A stretch of DNA of 55,282 bases from Natrialba swarupiae (GTDB lineage Archaea; Halobacteriota; Halobacteria; Halobacteriales; Natrialbaceae): contig NZ_VTAW01000024.1 in NCBI RefSeq assembly GCF_008245225.1, positions 1 through 55,282 of the forward strand, given 5' to 3'. Every line of letters starts with the position of its first letter. Position 1 is the first letter of the stretch. Positions 1-8,949 of this stretch are shown here, piece by piece. A program made the position numbers and the translations under genes. Under the pieces are notes generated by a model. It saw nothing but the letters and a program-made list of their open reading frames with translations. It was not told where the DNA came from and made no database searches.

Positions 1-51
1 CGAACGAAGCTCCACCGCCTCTATCCGACTCTCGAAGAGGTCGAGAACTAG
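1..51 (+). CDS. C-terminal end of an unidentified protein (partial)
   Basis: An open frame enters from the left edge and runs 16 codons (RTKLHRLYPTLEEVEN) to a TAG stop. Too little is left to assign a family. The 229 bases after it, up to the stop of the convergent chorismate mutase, hold no convincing gene and are less GC-rich than the neighbouring coding DNA. Confidence 0.45.
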   Translation, partial: RTKLHRLYPTLEEVEN

Positions 52-280
52 TCACTCGACGCTTGGGAAGGTACTAGATCCGTCACTGACCGATTCGCGC
101 TGTGCATTCATCACGACTCTTCAAACAGATGCGCTGATTGTCAGGAATTCGAGTGGTCAATAAGCACGTGTAGTGTCCGCCAGTTCCAATGTACTCACTC
201 TACTGAACCAACTGGACAGCAACCGGAAGATTTCTGTTCGTTGATCGGGCAGTACACGCACTCAGAGGCCCCGCTTAACG

Positions 281-604
281 CTATCTACTATTCCTTTGTT
301 CAACCTTGTTCAACTCGATCAGCAGTCGGAAAATCGCTTTCACGAGATTGGCGTCGACATCGAACTGATCAGCATTGTCGCCCGCGCGATCCATCACCTG
401 CTGTTCTTGGGATTCGTCCGTTGTCGGCAGGCCCTGTTCCTCTTTGACCTGGGCGATCGCGTCCGCCACGTACGTTCGCTGTGCGATCAGTTCGACGATC
501 TCGCGGTCGATCGTCTCGATCTCTTCGCGGAGTTCGTCCAGGCTCATCTCCTCCGGGGTTCGACCCCTCGTCTCCTCTCCCGTGGCTGTGGATTCTCGAG
601 TCAT
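281..604 (-). CDS. aroQ: Chorismate mutase, AroQ type
   Basis: A 107-residue protein. It rearranges chorismate to prephenate, the branch step to phenylalanine and tyrosine. The core MSLDELREEIETIDREIVEL, a conserved Arg in IAQRTYVADAIAQVKEEQG and the C-terminal helix ending LNKVEQRNSR give the all-helical AroQ pattern. I placed the start at the ATG at 604: it overlaps the TGA of the upstream shikimate kinase gene (ATGA), a usual translational coupling. A much longer Arg-rich reading frame extends upstream but is only a shadow of the kinase gene. The first ~20 residues are a Thr/Glu-rich extension before the fold. Confidence 0.9.
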   Translation of the reverse strand: MTRESTATGEETRGRTPEEMSLDELREEIETIDREIVELIAQRTYVADAIAQVKEEQGLPTTDESQEQQVMDRAGDNADQFDVDANLVKAIFRLLIELNKVEQRNSR

Positions 605-1473
605 ATCGTTCGTGTTCCGTCGGTCCGCGTTTGCAATAGTCGCATCGTTCCATCGCGTTCGTTCCACCGCTCCGACACCGCCTCGAGCGTTTCGCGGTCG
701 CCGACTGCGACGTAGCTTGGCCCCGTTCCGGACAGCGAGACGCCCGTCACGTCGGGCAAGGCGTCGATCATCGGCCCGGTCGAAAAGCCAAGCGCCCCGC
801 AGAACGCGAAGCCGTTGACGGTCATCGCCTCGCCGTATCGTCCCTCGAGGGCGAGTTCGGCGACGAGGTCGGCCATCGGCGCGATTCGCTCGCAGGCGGA
901 GACGTCGGCGTCGGCGCTGTAGGCCCGTTCGGGCGGTGTGAAGACGAGCGCGTGCCAGTCGAGTTCGTCGCGAGCGAGCAACTCGTCGGTCTCGTTGTCG
1001 GTGACTGTGACGCCGCCGAGCATGCTCGCGCTGGCGTCGTCGAACGCACCGGTCACGGTAACGCCGGCCTCGCGGGCCGCGCGGACACCGAGACGGCAGG
1101 CGTCGATTCGCTCGACGGCGTCGGCGACGGCGAGCGCGTCGAGAGTCGCGAGCACCGTCGCGTTTGCTGCGGCGCTCGAACTCTTCAGCCCGCCGGCCAT
1201 CGGGACCTCGCTTTCGGTTCTGACGCTGGCACCGACGGTCGACGGATCGAGCCCGGCGGTCTCGGCGTACTCGTCGACTGTCACCTCGACGCAGCGCTCG
1301 ATGAGTGTCGTATCCGCGTCGGGCTGTTCGTCGACGTCGCCGACGACCTCGCCGTCGTCGGTGAGTTCGACCGTGGCTGTCGTCTCGAGGTCGATCGCGA
1401 ACGCGGATCCGGTTCCGGTGGCGAGTGCGTTGAGAACCGTTCCGGCTGCGGGTGCGACGGCGCGGCCGTCCAT
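601..1473 (-). CDS. aroK: Shikimate kinase, archaeal GHMP type
   Basis: A 290-residue cytosolic kinase that phosphorylates shikimate with ATP. Archaea use a GHMP-superfamily enzyme unrelated to bacterial AroK. The GHMP ATP-binding loop appears as PMAGGLKSSSAAANAT near residue 95, and the C-terminal GHMP motif as VSLSGTGPSYVAVGD. The N-terminus MDGRAVAPAAGTVLNALATG is the usual start of this family. It lies directly before chorismate mutase with a 4-base overlap, so both shikimate-pathway enzymes are co-transcribed on the minus strand. The divergent gene at 1618 begins 144 bp away. Confidence 0.92.
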   Translation of the reverse strand: MDGRAVAPAAGTVLNALATGTGSAFAIDLETTATVELTDDGEVVGDVDEQPDADTTLIERCVEVTVDEYAETAGLDPSTVGASVRTESEVPMAGGLKSSSAAANATVLATLDALAVADAVERIDACRLGVRAAREAGVTVTGAFDDASASMLGGVTVTDNETDELLARDELDWHALVFTPPERAYSADADVSACERIAPMADLVAELALEGRYGEAMTVNGFAFCGALGFSTGPMIDALPDVTGVSLSGTGPSYVAVGDRETLEAVSERWNERDGTMRLLQTRTDGTRTI

Positions 1474-1617
1474 ACGAAATCACTCACAGAGGGCGTATTT
1501 ACGGCTGACGGTCTCGACAGATCGTGTCCCCTCCCGGATAGCGATCGGTTTCGCCGACGAGCGGACGAAGCCGCGAGAACACACCGCTTTTCCCCCGTCC
1601 GATCGAACATCGGGGCG

Positions 1618-2055
1618 ATGAGCACACGGAACAACGTCGCACCCAGTACGATCGGCGTCGACTTCGTCGAGGGCGGCGTCGTCGTCCAGTATCTCGACGG
1701 GCGGGAAGTCTTCTACCATGGTCCGCCCGAACCCGTCACGGGGTGGATCAAAACGCCCCCCGGCAAGGATGTCCACGTCCTCGTCACCGATCCCGACGGC
1801 GTCGAGGGCGTCATGACCTACGTCAACGACCGCGACACCCACGACGGCATCCTCGAGACGACCGGGGTCGGGCGGGTGATGCTCGAGGGAGACGACGAGG
1901 AGGTCCTCTTTCCGGGCGTGACGGTGTCTACGGAGGCGTACTCGATCCGCGTCGAGGCGGACCTCTCGGCCGTCGATGGCCGGGTGTTCGTCTTCGCCGA
2001 GGACGAGATGAGCGAACACGCTTACGAACTGGTCGACGAGGACCACGACGCCTGA
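1618..2055 (+). CDS. Conserved haloarchaeal protein (DUF5796-like)
   Basis: A 145-residue acidic soluble protein with no signal peptide or membrane segment. The pattern IGVDFVEGGVVVQYLDGREVFYHGPP and a beta-rich remainder resemble a small family found only in halophilic archaea (DUF5796 from memory, not searched). The ATG at 1618 is preferred because the longer in-frame extension overlaps the shikimate kinase gene as antisense shadow. The next gene starts 3 bases after its stop, so the two probably form an operon. Function unknown. Confidence 0.75.
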   Translation: MSTRNNVAPSTIGVDFVEGGVVVQYLDGREVFYHGPPEPVTGWIKTPPGKDVHVLVTDPDGVEGVMTYVNDRDTHDGILETTGVGRVMLEGDDEEVLFPGVTVSTEAYSIRVEADLSAVDGRVFVFAEDEMSEHAYELVDEDHDA

Positions 2056-2058
2056 CCA

Positions 2059-2304
2059 ATGCCACTCCAAAAACCCTGGCGCGACCTCGATCGATCGACG
2101 GTCTCGAGCGCACCCGACCGCCCCGGCGTCTACGAACTGGGGGATTCGTCGGGGACCGTACTCGCCGTCGAGAGCGGCGTCCTCCGCGACGAACTCAAGA
2201 CGGCCCTGGCTTACGGCGACGGCGACCAGGTTCGCTGGACGGAGACACACACCCTCGAGCGAGCCCGCGAGATCGCAAGCGAACACCGCGACCGCCTCGA
2301 GTGA
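2059..2304 (+). CDS. Small haloarchaeal protein with GIY-YIG-like N-terminal strand
   Basis: An 81-residue protein starting 3 bases after the preceding stop. Residues ~18-27 (APDRPGVYEL) resemble the first strand of a GIY-YIG nuclease fold (compare PGVYxL in UvrC), but no catalytic Arg/Glu set follows. It is probably a stand-alone structural relative of unknown role. The high G/C at third positions and tight spacing to the upstream gene support a real gene. Confidence 0.65.
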   Translation: MPLQKPWRDLDRSTVSSAPDRPGVYELGDSSGTVLAVESGVLRDELKTALAYGDGDQVRWTETHTLERAREIASEHRDRLE

Positions 2305-2491
2305 CGAATCGTCTTCGACGACGGCGGCCGTCGACTCGAGTACGGAAACCCCGAACGAACTGGCGTCGCTTGCGCGTCGTCGACTTCTCTTTTCATCGAT
2401 CGTGCAACAACCTCTCGACCTGTAATTCGTCCAATCGGTCTGGTACACGAATAACTGAATCTTTTTTACCCCGGTCACTCTCGAGACGGGT

Positions 2492-3556
2492 ATGCGGGAG
2501 ACGCTTGCCGAGTGGCGGCCGGCCGTAGACGAGGCGATCGACGACCTCGTCCCACGGGAGATCGACGCCGAATACCTCGAGTCGTTTTTCGGCGAGCCGA
2601 CCTACGAGTACGATCCCGAGGGGATCCAGCGGGCGCTGTCGGATCCCCTCTGGGATCTGCTCAATCGGGGCGGCAAACGCTGGCGTGCAGTGCTCTTTCT
2701 CGTTTTCGTTGACGGGTTCGGACACGATCCGTCCGAGTATTTGCCGTACGCGTGTATTCCGGAGATCCTCCACAACGGGACGATCATCGTCGACGACGTC
2801 GAAGACGAGGCATCGATGCGCCGGGGAGAACCGGCGTTACATCACATCTACGGAGAGGACGTCGCGTTGAACGCCGGCAACGCGATGTACTTCCTACCGC
2901 TCAAGATCCTGACCGAGAATCCGGCGGATCTCCCGGCCGACAGACGGCTCGCTGCCTACGAGATGCTGATGTACGAACTCAACCGCACCCACCTCGGCCA
3001 GGGGATGGACATCTGCTGGCACAACGAACGTGAAGTGCGGATCACGCCCGAACAGTACCTCGAGATGTGTGCGTGCAAGACCGGCTGTCTCGGCCGCATC
3101 GTCGCCCGGCTCGCGGCGATCATCACCGACCAGCCCCTGGAGGTCGAGGAAGCCGTTGCCAGCTATGCCGAGCTGACGTCCGTCGCGTTCCAGATCGGCG
3201 ACGACATCTTAGACGTCGAGAACTCGCTCGGACGGGCCGGCGAGTTCGGCAAGGAGTTCGGCAACGATGTCCGCGAGGGAAAAAAGACGTTGCTCGTGAT
3301 CGATGCTATCGAGGGGAGTCCACCCGAGCAGGCCGACCGACTGCAGGAGATCCTCGAGGCCGACACTAACACGGACGAGGAGGTACTCGAGGCGCTCTCG
3401 ATCATCGAGGAGGCCGGAAGTATCGACGACGCTCGCGAACGCGCACTGGAACTCGCGGCACAGGCTCGCGCGGAGATCGACGGGCTCGACTTCGACGAGG
3501 AGACGTCGGAATCGCTTCGCGAGTTTACTCGGTTCGTCGTCGACCGCGACGTGTAG
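2492..3556 (+). CDS. idsA: Polyprenyl (farnesyl/geranylgeranyl) diphosphate synthase
   Basis: A 354-residue all-helical trans-prenyltransferase that condenses isopentenyl diphosphate with allylic diphosphates to make lipid and carotenoid precursors. The first Asp-rich motif is DDVED at residues 101-105, followed by MRRG. The second is GDDILD at 236-241, with the downstream K-T pair in EGKKTLL. GGKRWR near residue 60 is the diphosphate-binding region. Product chain length cannot be read safely. A T-rich box (TTTTTTACC at about 2462-2470) lies about 25 bp before the ATG and fits a leaderless promoter. Confidence 0.92.
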   Translation: MRETLAEWRPAVDEAIDDLVPREIDAEYLESFFGEPTYEYDPEGIQRALSDPLWDLLNRGGKRWRAVLFLVFVDGFGHDPSEYLPYACIPEILHNGTIIVDDVEDEASMRRGEPALHHIYGEDVALNAGNAMYFLPLKILTENPADLPADRRLAAYEMLMYELNRTHLGQGMDICWHNEREVRITPEQYLEMCACKTGCLGRIVARLAAIITDQPLEVEEAVASYAELTSVAFQIGDDILDVENSLGRAGEFGKEFGNDVREGKKTLLVIDAIEGSPPEQADRLQEILEADTNTDEEVLEALSIIEEAGSIDDARERALELAAQARAEIDGLDFDEETSESLREFTRFVVDRDV

Positions 3557-3705
3557 ATACGGTCTGCGATGACTGATTACCGGTCGATCGCCCGCCGGTG
3601 TGCGATCGGCCGGGCCACGTCGCAGTCCGTATGATACGCACTGCTGTCTCGATTCCTTACTTGGATCGCCGTCTGGCACTCTCCGGAAGACGGACAGAAG
3701 GGGTG

Positions 3706-4314
3706 TCAGGAGTGCAATGAATCGAGGATGAACTCGTCGATAGCTCGGCGGGTTTCCTCGGGGGCGTCTTCGTGACCGAGTGAGATCCGCCGTCCGCGGG
3801 CAGCGTGGATGACGTCGGTGATCAACTGTCCCATTCGTTCGGCGTCGACCGATCGGAACTGGCCCTGCTCGATTCCGTCTTCGACGACCTCGACGATGCT
3901 TCCGCGGATACGTTCGTAGTGGTCGTCGAAAATCTCTCTGTGTTCGCCGTCGTTCTGGGCGTACGTGTACAGTTCGTGATACACTTTCATCCGATCCCAG
4001 TGGGTGAACTCCTCGAACTCCGGTCCGAACAGACACTGGTCGATCCGGGCGTCGAGTTCGGACCGTGGATCGGTCTCTTCGTCGACCTGAACGCTCCCTT
4101 CGTACTGTTCGATGACGTACTCGAGAAACGACGACATCAGATCGTACTTCCCGTCGAAGTGGTAGTGGATGACCTGTCGGGTGAGGTCCATCTCTTCGCC
4201 GATGTCGCGCATCCGGAGGTCGGTGTAGCCGTGCTTGCTCAACGCACGAAACGTCGCTTCCATGATCACCTCCTCGGTGTCTTTCGCGGAGACCGTCTCG
4301 CTGGAGTCGCTCAT
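3706..4314 (-). CDS. TetR-family transcriptional regulator
   Basis: A 202-residue regulator. The N-terminal helix-turn-helix spans about residues 12-60, with MEATFRALSKHGYTDLRMRD, then IGEEMDLTRQVIHYHFDGKYDL, the classic TetR layout with the YHF recognition-helix end. The C-terminal two thirds form an acidic helical ligand-binding domain. I chose ATG 4314 (MSDSSETV) over a longer frame because 4314 sits next to the divergent promoter and the extension has no family features. It is divergent from the amidohydrolase gene at 4422, with an inverted repeat at 4372-4387 between them. It probably represses itself and that cluster. Confidence 0.88.
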   Translation of the reverse strand: MSDSSETVSAKDTEEVIMEATFRALSKHGYTDLRMRDIGEEMDLTRQVIHYHFDGKYDLMSSFLEYVIEQYEGSVQVDEETDPRSELDARIDQCLFGPEFEEFTHWDRMKVYHELYTYAQNDGEHREIFDDHYERIRGSIVEVVEDGIEQGQFRSVDAERMGQLITDVIHAARGRRISLGHEDAPEETRRAIDEFILDSLHS

Positions 4315-4371
4315 ACGATCACTCGGGGCGAGAGGTACATAATACGACTGTTCCGATCGGCGAACCAGTCT

Positions 4372-4387
4372 TTTACCGAGCGGTAAA
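4372..4387. promoter_or_regulatory. Candidate TetR operator 1
   Basis: TTTACCGAGCGGTAAA is an inverted repeat with 7-base arms around AG, between the divergent tetR and amidohydrolase genes. It ends 34 bases before the amidohydrolase ATG and abuts the T-rich box CTTTTACC that would serve as its promoter. The same TTTAC-N6-GTAAA layout recurs at 7852-7867. Confidence 0.6.
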
Positions 4388-4421
4388 CTTTTACCCTCTT
4401 GGTCAGATCCTTTAACTGAGC

Positions 4422-5777
4422 ATGACACGAACAATCATACGGAACGGAACGGTCGTCTCCCTCGATCCGGACGTCGGACAACACGACGAGGCGGACATCC
4501 TCATCGAGGACGGCGAAATCGTCGAGATCGGCCACGGGCTCTCGACGTCTAACGCGGAGGTCATCGACGCGGAGAACCACATCGTCCTCCCTGGATTCGT
4601 CGACTCACACATCCACCTCGCACAGACCCAGGTACGGGGCATCGCCGGTGACTGGTCGCTCATGGGCGAATACTTCGAGCACATGCTCGGCAACATCACC
4701 GGGCTCTACCAGCCCGAAGACATGTATCTCGGCGGCCTCTTCGGGGCCTTCGAGAAGCTCTATACGGGGACGACGACGGCACTGGACTGGTCGTACCCCA
4801 ACACGCTCGAGCACGGCGAACGGGCCGTCGACGCGTTGCAGGATGCTGGACTGCGCGCAGTCTATACCTACGGGCCGCCGGGTGACGACGCGGCGAAGTG
4901 GTGGTTCGACAGCGACGTCGGCCTCCCCGAAGCGAAGATCCGCGACCTCTACACCGAACAGATCCGCGACGACGACCTGCTCAGCCTCGCACTCGGGCTC
5001 CGAGGGCCGGATTTCTGTACCGACGAAACCGCCCGCAGCGATCTGGAACTAGCACGAGACGTGGGGGCGCTCGCAACCGTCCACATGGGGGCGACGGTGT
5101 GGCCGTCCTCGGTCTATGGCGAGGACTACCAGGGCTTTGGCTGTCTCCACGACATGCTCGGCCCGGACGTCAACGTCGCCCACGGGAACCACTTCGCCCA
5201 GGAGGACATCGACCACGCCGTCGAGCAGGGCGTCTCCTTCTCGGCGACGCCGGAGGTCGAGATGCAGATGGGCCACGGCATTCCCGTGACGGGGAAGGTC
5301 CTGGAAGCCGGCGGTCGACCGGCCTGGGGCGTCGACGTCTGTTCGAACATCAGCGGGGACATGGGTACCCAGATGCGGGTCGGGCTGCAGGTCCAGCGGA
5401 TGTTCGAGAATCAGGCGATCCTCGAGAGCGACGAGGAAGTCACCGGCGTCCAGACGACGGCCAGGGACACCCTCGAGATGGCGACCATCGAAGGCGCGAA
5501 GGCGCTCGGTCTGGAAGACGAGATCGGGACGCTCACGCCCGGCAAGCGCGCGGACATCGTCATGGTGCGTGCCGACGACTTCATGACGGCACCGTGTCAC
5601 TCACCGATTCAGACCGTCGTCTTCCAGTCCGATCCGTCCCACATCGACACCGTGCTCGTAGATGGCGAACCGGTCAAACGCGACGGCGAACTCCAGAACC
5701 CTCTCGTCCACGAGGAGTTCGATCGGTTCGTCGAGTCCGGTTGCCGACTGATCGACGAAGCCGGTATCGACCGCTAA
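4422..5777 (+). CDS. Amidohydrolase (cytosine/guanine deaminase-like, metal-dependent)
   Basis: A 451-residue cytosolic hydrolase of the amidohydrolase superfamily. The N-terminal small beta domain is followed by PGFVDSHIHLAQTQ, with metal ligands H63 and H65. Further ligands lie in VHMGA, HGNHF and the late Asp of GVDVCSN. The C-terminal TPGKRADIVMV closes the small domain, as in TRZ/ATZ, SAH/MTA deaminase and guanine deaminase relatives. The substrate cannot be told from sequence. It is the first gene after the TetR operator, and the next gene starts 2 bases after its stop. Confidence 0.88.
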   Translation: MTRTIIRNGTVVSLDPDVGQHDEADILIEDGEIVEIGHGLSTSNAEVIDAENHIVLPGFVDSHIHLAQTQVRGIAGDWSLMGEYFEHMLGNITGLYQPEDMYLGGLFGAFEKLYTGTTTALDWSYPNTLEHGERAVDALQDAGLRAVYTYGPPGDDAAKWWFDSDVGLPEAKIRDLYTEQIRDDDLLSLALGLRGPDFCTDETARSDLELARDVGALATVHMGATVWPSSVYGEDYQGFGCLHDMLGPDVNVAHGNHFAQEDIDHAVEQGVSFSATPEVEMQMGHGIPVTGKVLEAGGRPAWGVDVCSNISGDMGTQMRVGLQVQRMFENQAILESDEEVTGVQTTARDTLEMATIEGAKALGLEDEIGTLTPGKRADIVMVRADDFMTAPCHSPIQTVVFQSDPSHIDTVLVDGEPVKRDGELQNPLVHEEFDRFVESGCRLIDEAGIDR

Positions 5778-5779
5778 CC

Positions 5780-6673
5780 ATGCGACTCGGACAGTATCAG
5801 ACCCAAACGGGGACGACGGACGAACCGTGGTGTGGCGTCGCGGCCGACGACGAAACGGTCGTCAACCTCTCGGAAGCGGGAGCAGCGATCGACGTTGCCC
5901 TTCCCGAGCGCAGTGTCGCCCTCCTCGAGACGTGGGAGTGGGAACGAAAGGCCGAACTCGCCCTCGAGTACGCCGCAGCGACTGGGGTCGGCGTCTACGA
6001 CCGCGACGAAGTGACGGCGCTCGCGCCGATCACGGAGCCGGAGAAGATCGTCTGCGTCGGCCTCAACTATCGGGACCACGCGGAGGAAGGAGACAATCCG
6101 ATTCCCGACGAACCCGTCCTCTTCTCGAAGTTCCCGACAGCGGTGACCGGCCCCGGCGAGACGATCTCGTGGGACCCAGACTACACTGAGAAGGTCGACT
6201 ACGAGGCGGAACTGGTCGTCGTGATCGGCGAGGAGGCACGGCGAGTCAGCGAGGACGAGGCGATGGACCACGTCGCCGGTTTCCTCGTCGGCAACGACGT
6301 CTCGGCGCGTGACCTCCAGCACGGCGACGGCCAGTGGGTTCGGGGCAAGAGCCTCGACACCTTCGCACCGATCGGCCCGGAACTCGTCACGCCCGAGGAG
6401 GTCTCCGACCCGCACGACCTCGAGATCTGGACGGAAGTAAACGGCGAGCGCCTCCAGGAGTCGACGACGTCGAACCTGATCTTCGGGATCGACGAACTCG
6501 TCTCGTTCTGTAGTCAGGCGTTTACGCTGCGCCCCGGCGATCTGCTCTTCACCGGGACGCCACCCGGCGTCGGTGTCTACCGCGAGCCGCCGACGCTGCT
6601 CGAGGACGGCGACAGCGTGACGGTCGGTATCGAGGAACTCGGGACGTTGACGAACGACTGCGCGTTCGAGTAG
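5780..6673 (+). CDS. Fumarylacetoacetate hydrolase family protein
   Basis: A 297-residue enzyme of the FAH superfamily, whose members cleave C-C bonds in or decarboxylate acylpyruvate-type and catechol-catabolic intermediates. Characteristic stretches are VCVGLNYRDHAEE, the metal-binding E...E and D of VDYEAELVVVIGEEARR, NDVSARDLQ, GKSLDTFAPIGP and GDLLFTGTPPGVG. The ATG at 5780 follows the amidohydrolase stop by two bases, so the two genes are almost certainly one transcript and probably one pathway. The actual substrate is unknown. Confidence 0.9.
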   Translation: MRLGQYQTQTGTTDEPWCGVAADDETVVNLSEAGAAIDVALPERSVALLETWEWERKAELALEYAAATGVGVYDRDEVTALAPITEPEKIVCVGLNYRDHAEEGDNPIPDEPVLFSKFPTAVTGPGETISWDPDYTEKVDYEAELVVVIGEEARRVSEDEAMDHVAGFLVGNDVSARDLQHGDGQWVRGKSLDTFAPIGPELVTPEEVSDPHDLEIWTEVNGERLQESTTSNLIFGIDELVSFCSQAFTLRPGDLLFTGTPPGVGVYREPPTLLEDGDSVTVGIEELGTLTNDCAFE

Positions 6674-6731
6674 CAGCGAACTGGCGAGCGGACAGAACGG
6701 TCCGTCGTCTGCCTGTTCGTGGTTCGTCTGG

Positions 6732-7745
6732 TTACGCCGAACCGCCGTCGGCAAGTCCGAAGACCTCGCGCGGGTTCTCGTAGACGACCTGTCGAATCGC
6801 GTCGACATCGATTCCGTACCGGTACAGCTCGAAGATCGCCCGTTTCAGCGCGTATGGGTCCGTTCTGAGGACGTTGGCGCAGTCGGTATCGACCATGATC
6901 CGCTCCGGGCCGTAGGCGTCGATCGCGTCCGCGACGTCGGCGGCGTCGACGCCGATCAGCCACGAGTGGCCGATCGTATAGCTCAGGTAGCAGTCGGTTT
7001 CTACCATCAGGTACTCGGTGTTGTTGCCGTCGGCGTGGGAGGCGACGACCCGCTCCTCGTCGAGTCCCGCCGAATGCGCCGCCTCGAGGTCCAGTTTCAC
7101 CGCCTCGAGGGCGGGATTCTCGCCCTCCAGCACCGGCTCCTGACCGAGGGTGGTGTTCTTCTCGTAGCCCGGCGTCCCGAGTTCAGGCCGGTAGGAGCGA
7201 CTCGAGTCGCTCGACTGGTTCGGCGTGTGCAGGATGGCCGGGAGGTCGTGGCGTGCCGCGAGTTCCAGCTGGGCCTCGACGACGGCCTGCTGGTGGTCGA
7301 CGCCCCAGCGTTCGACGTGCTGGGCGGGCGTGACGCCGGTTTCGCCGACCGCGACGACTTCCTCGAGTTGGCAGTAGTCGTCCATCGCCTCGAGCAGTTC
7401 GTCGGGGTTCTCGATTCGGACGCCGGTGTGGGCGCCAAGGCCGAGTTTGGCCTCGAAGAAGTGGTTGCGCTCGATCGCTGCGCGGCGGTTGATCGCGTCG
7501 CCCCAGAGATAGCGGATGTCCGCGGCACGGACGGGTTTGTACGGCGTCCAGTGGTAACCCGAGGCGACCATCACCATCGATCGACAGCCCGAGAGGGCGT
7601 AGCGCTCGCGGTCGTCCCACGAGAGGGTGTGGGCGTGGTTGTGGCAGTCGATCCACGGCAGGTTCAGGAGTTCTCTCGGGAGGTCGGGTTCGTCCTCGAG
7701 ATGCGCTGCGTCCGTCGGGCGTCGGGTCGGCTGTGTCGAAGTCAT
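6732..7745 (-). CDS. TatD-like metal-dependent hydrolase
   Basis: A 337-residue TIM-barrel hydrolase. The N-terminal WIDCHNHAHTLSW carries the HxH metal ligands. GETGVTPAQH matches the GExGLD-type Glu of TatD, and ILHTPN, VVASHADG and MVDTDCANV supply the later His and Asp positions. It is convergent with the FAH gene and divergent from the beta-propeller gene at 7900, with the second TTTAC-N6-GTAAA repeat between. Start chosen at ATG 7745 (MTSTQPTRR); the upstream extension runs into that promoter. Substrate unknown. Confidence 0.82.
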   Translation of the reverse strand: MTSTQPTRRPTDAAHLEDEPDLPRELLNLPWIDCHNHAHTLSWDDRERYALSGCRSMVMVASGYHWTPYKPVRAADIRYLWGDAINRRAAIERNHFFEAKLGLGAHTGVRIENPDELLEAMDDYCQLEEVVAVGETGVTPAQHVERWGVDHQQAVVEAQLELAARHDLPAILHTPNQSSDSSRSYRPELGTPGYEKNTTLGQEPVLEGENPALEAVKLDLEAAHSAGLDEERVVASHADGNNTEYLMVETDCYLSYTIGHSWLIGVDAADVADAIDAYGPERIMVDTDCANVLRTDPYALKRAIFELYRYGIDVDAIRQVVYENPREVFGLADGGSA

Positions 7746-7851
7746 GGCTTGTGTGGGTGCGTCGGCGTCATCGCTGATGTGAAGACCGGGATATCGCCGC
7801 TCGCGGACGGTCCGCCGCGATCGTCCCGTTCGACTCGGTCTAACGTAGCGT

Positions 7852-7867
7852 TTTACAGCTTGGTAAA
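7852..7867. promoter_or_regulatory. Candidate TetR operator 2
   Basis: TTTACAGCTTGGTAAA has the same TTTAC-N6-GTAAA arms as 4372-4387; flanking bases extend the arms to GTTTTAC/GTAAAAC. It ends 32 bases before the ATG of the beta-propeller gene and is followed at once by the TATA-like CTTTATTATG, matching the geometry of operator 1. Confidence 0.58.
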
Positions 7868-7899
7868 ACTTTATTATGTGAGCAGGGCTCACACGTAGT

Positions 7900-8946
7900 A
7901 TGTCACTGTTGATCGGTACAGACGACGGACTGTATCGGGTCGGGGAGGTGCCGTTCGACCGCGACGAGGCCGAACAGGTACTCGACTGCGGCGTGGTAAC
8001 TGCCGTCGAGTCGTGGGACCACACCGAGGGCGCGTTCGTCGCCTCTTCGACCGGCGCGTACCGCTCTAGAGACGGAGGTCAGTCGTGGGAGGATCTGGGG
8101 GTACCGCTCGGCGATCGCTTCTGGCACGCCGGCGAGAGCGAGGTCTGGTCGATTCTGGCAACCGCCGAGGGCGCGCTCTACGCCGGCACGAACGACCCCT
8201 ATCTGTTCCGCTCGACCGACGACGGGGAGACGTGGGCCGAACTGAAGGGGTTTCGCGAACTGCCCTCGAGAGGCCACTGGGAGTCACCGATCGACCCCCA
8301 CTACGCGCGCTTGCGGGCGCTCGAGACCGTGCCGGGGCGACCGGACCAGTTGATCGCCGGCGTCGAGGCCGGTGGGATCCACCTGAGCAGGGACGGCGGG
8401 CAGACGTGGATCGACCGGCGCGACACGATCGTCGACGACGTCCATCAGGTGCTCCCCATTTCGGAAGATGTCTGGCTGGCGTCGACCGGCTACCTGGATC
8501 TGGATCTCGAGAATCTCGGTCTCGGCCACGCAGTCGGCGAGGGCGGGCTGTACCGGACGACCGACGCCGGCGAGTCGTGGACCCGGCTCGATCGGGGCAA
8601 CGACTTTTCCTACATCCGGTGTGCGTTCGTTCACGACGGGACGCTCTTTTTCTGTGGCGGCGAGGAGGCGCCGCCGGCGTGGGTCAACGACGACCACGAC
8701 GTGGCGCTGTTCGAATCGACGAACTTCGGTCGCGACTTCGAACGGGTCCCGTTCCCGGGCGAGCCACACGAGATCGTCGAGGCGTGGGTCGTCCACGACG
8801 GCGACGTCGTCTGTGGCTCGGGGCTGTTCGACGTCCCCGACCAGCGCGACGACGTCGAGGGACGAATCATGCGCCGCACCGACGACGGCGAGTACGAAAC
8901 TGTCGGCCATCTCCCCGCAAACGTCAGCCGCCTCGAGGTGGTCTGA
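7900..8946 (+). CDS. Asp-box (BNR/VPS10-like) beta-propeller protein
   Basis: A 348-residue protein with recurring Asp-box motifs SxDxGxTW: RDGGQSWEDL, TDDGETWAEL, RDGGQTWIDR and TDAGESWTRL, spaced as blades of a sialidase/VPS10-like propeller. No signal peptide or membrane helix is seen, so it is probably cytosolic, unlike most Asp-box proteins. No sialidase catalytic Arg triad is evident. The next gene starts 3 bases after its stop. Its position behind operator 2 suggests regulation by the TetR protein. It could be a binding module or a lyase/lactonase-type enzyme. Confidence 0.8.
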   Translation: MSLLIGTDDGLYRVGEVPFDRDEAEQVLDCGVVTAVESWDHTEGAFVASSTGAYRSRDGGQSWEDLGVPLGDRFWHAGESEVWSILATAEGALYAGTNDPYLFRSTDDGETWAELKGFRELPSRGHWESPIDPHYARLRALETVPGRPDQLIAGVEAGGIHLSRDGGQTWIDRRDTIVDDVHQVLPISEDVWLASTGYLDLDLENLGLGHAVGEGGLYRTTDAGESWTRLDRGNDFSYIRCAFVHDGTLFFCGGEEAPPAWVNDDHDVALFESTNFGRDFERVPFPGEPHEIVEAWVVHDGDVVCGSGLFDVPDQRDDVEGRIMRRTDDGEYETVGHLPANVSRLEVV

Positions 8947-8949
8947 TCG

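Noticed and set aside
281-1483. A 400-codon minus-strand frame covering shikimate kinase and chorismate mutase
   Set aside because: Its upstream three quarters are Arg-rich shadow of the kinase gene; only the last 107 codons match a family, so the start was set at 604.
952-1617. Long N-terminal extension of the 1618 protein
   Set aside because: It is antisense to shikimate kinase; a compact conserved-looking protein starts at ATG 1618.
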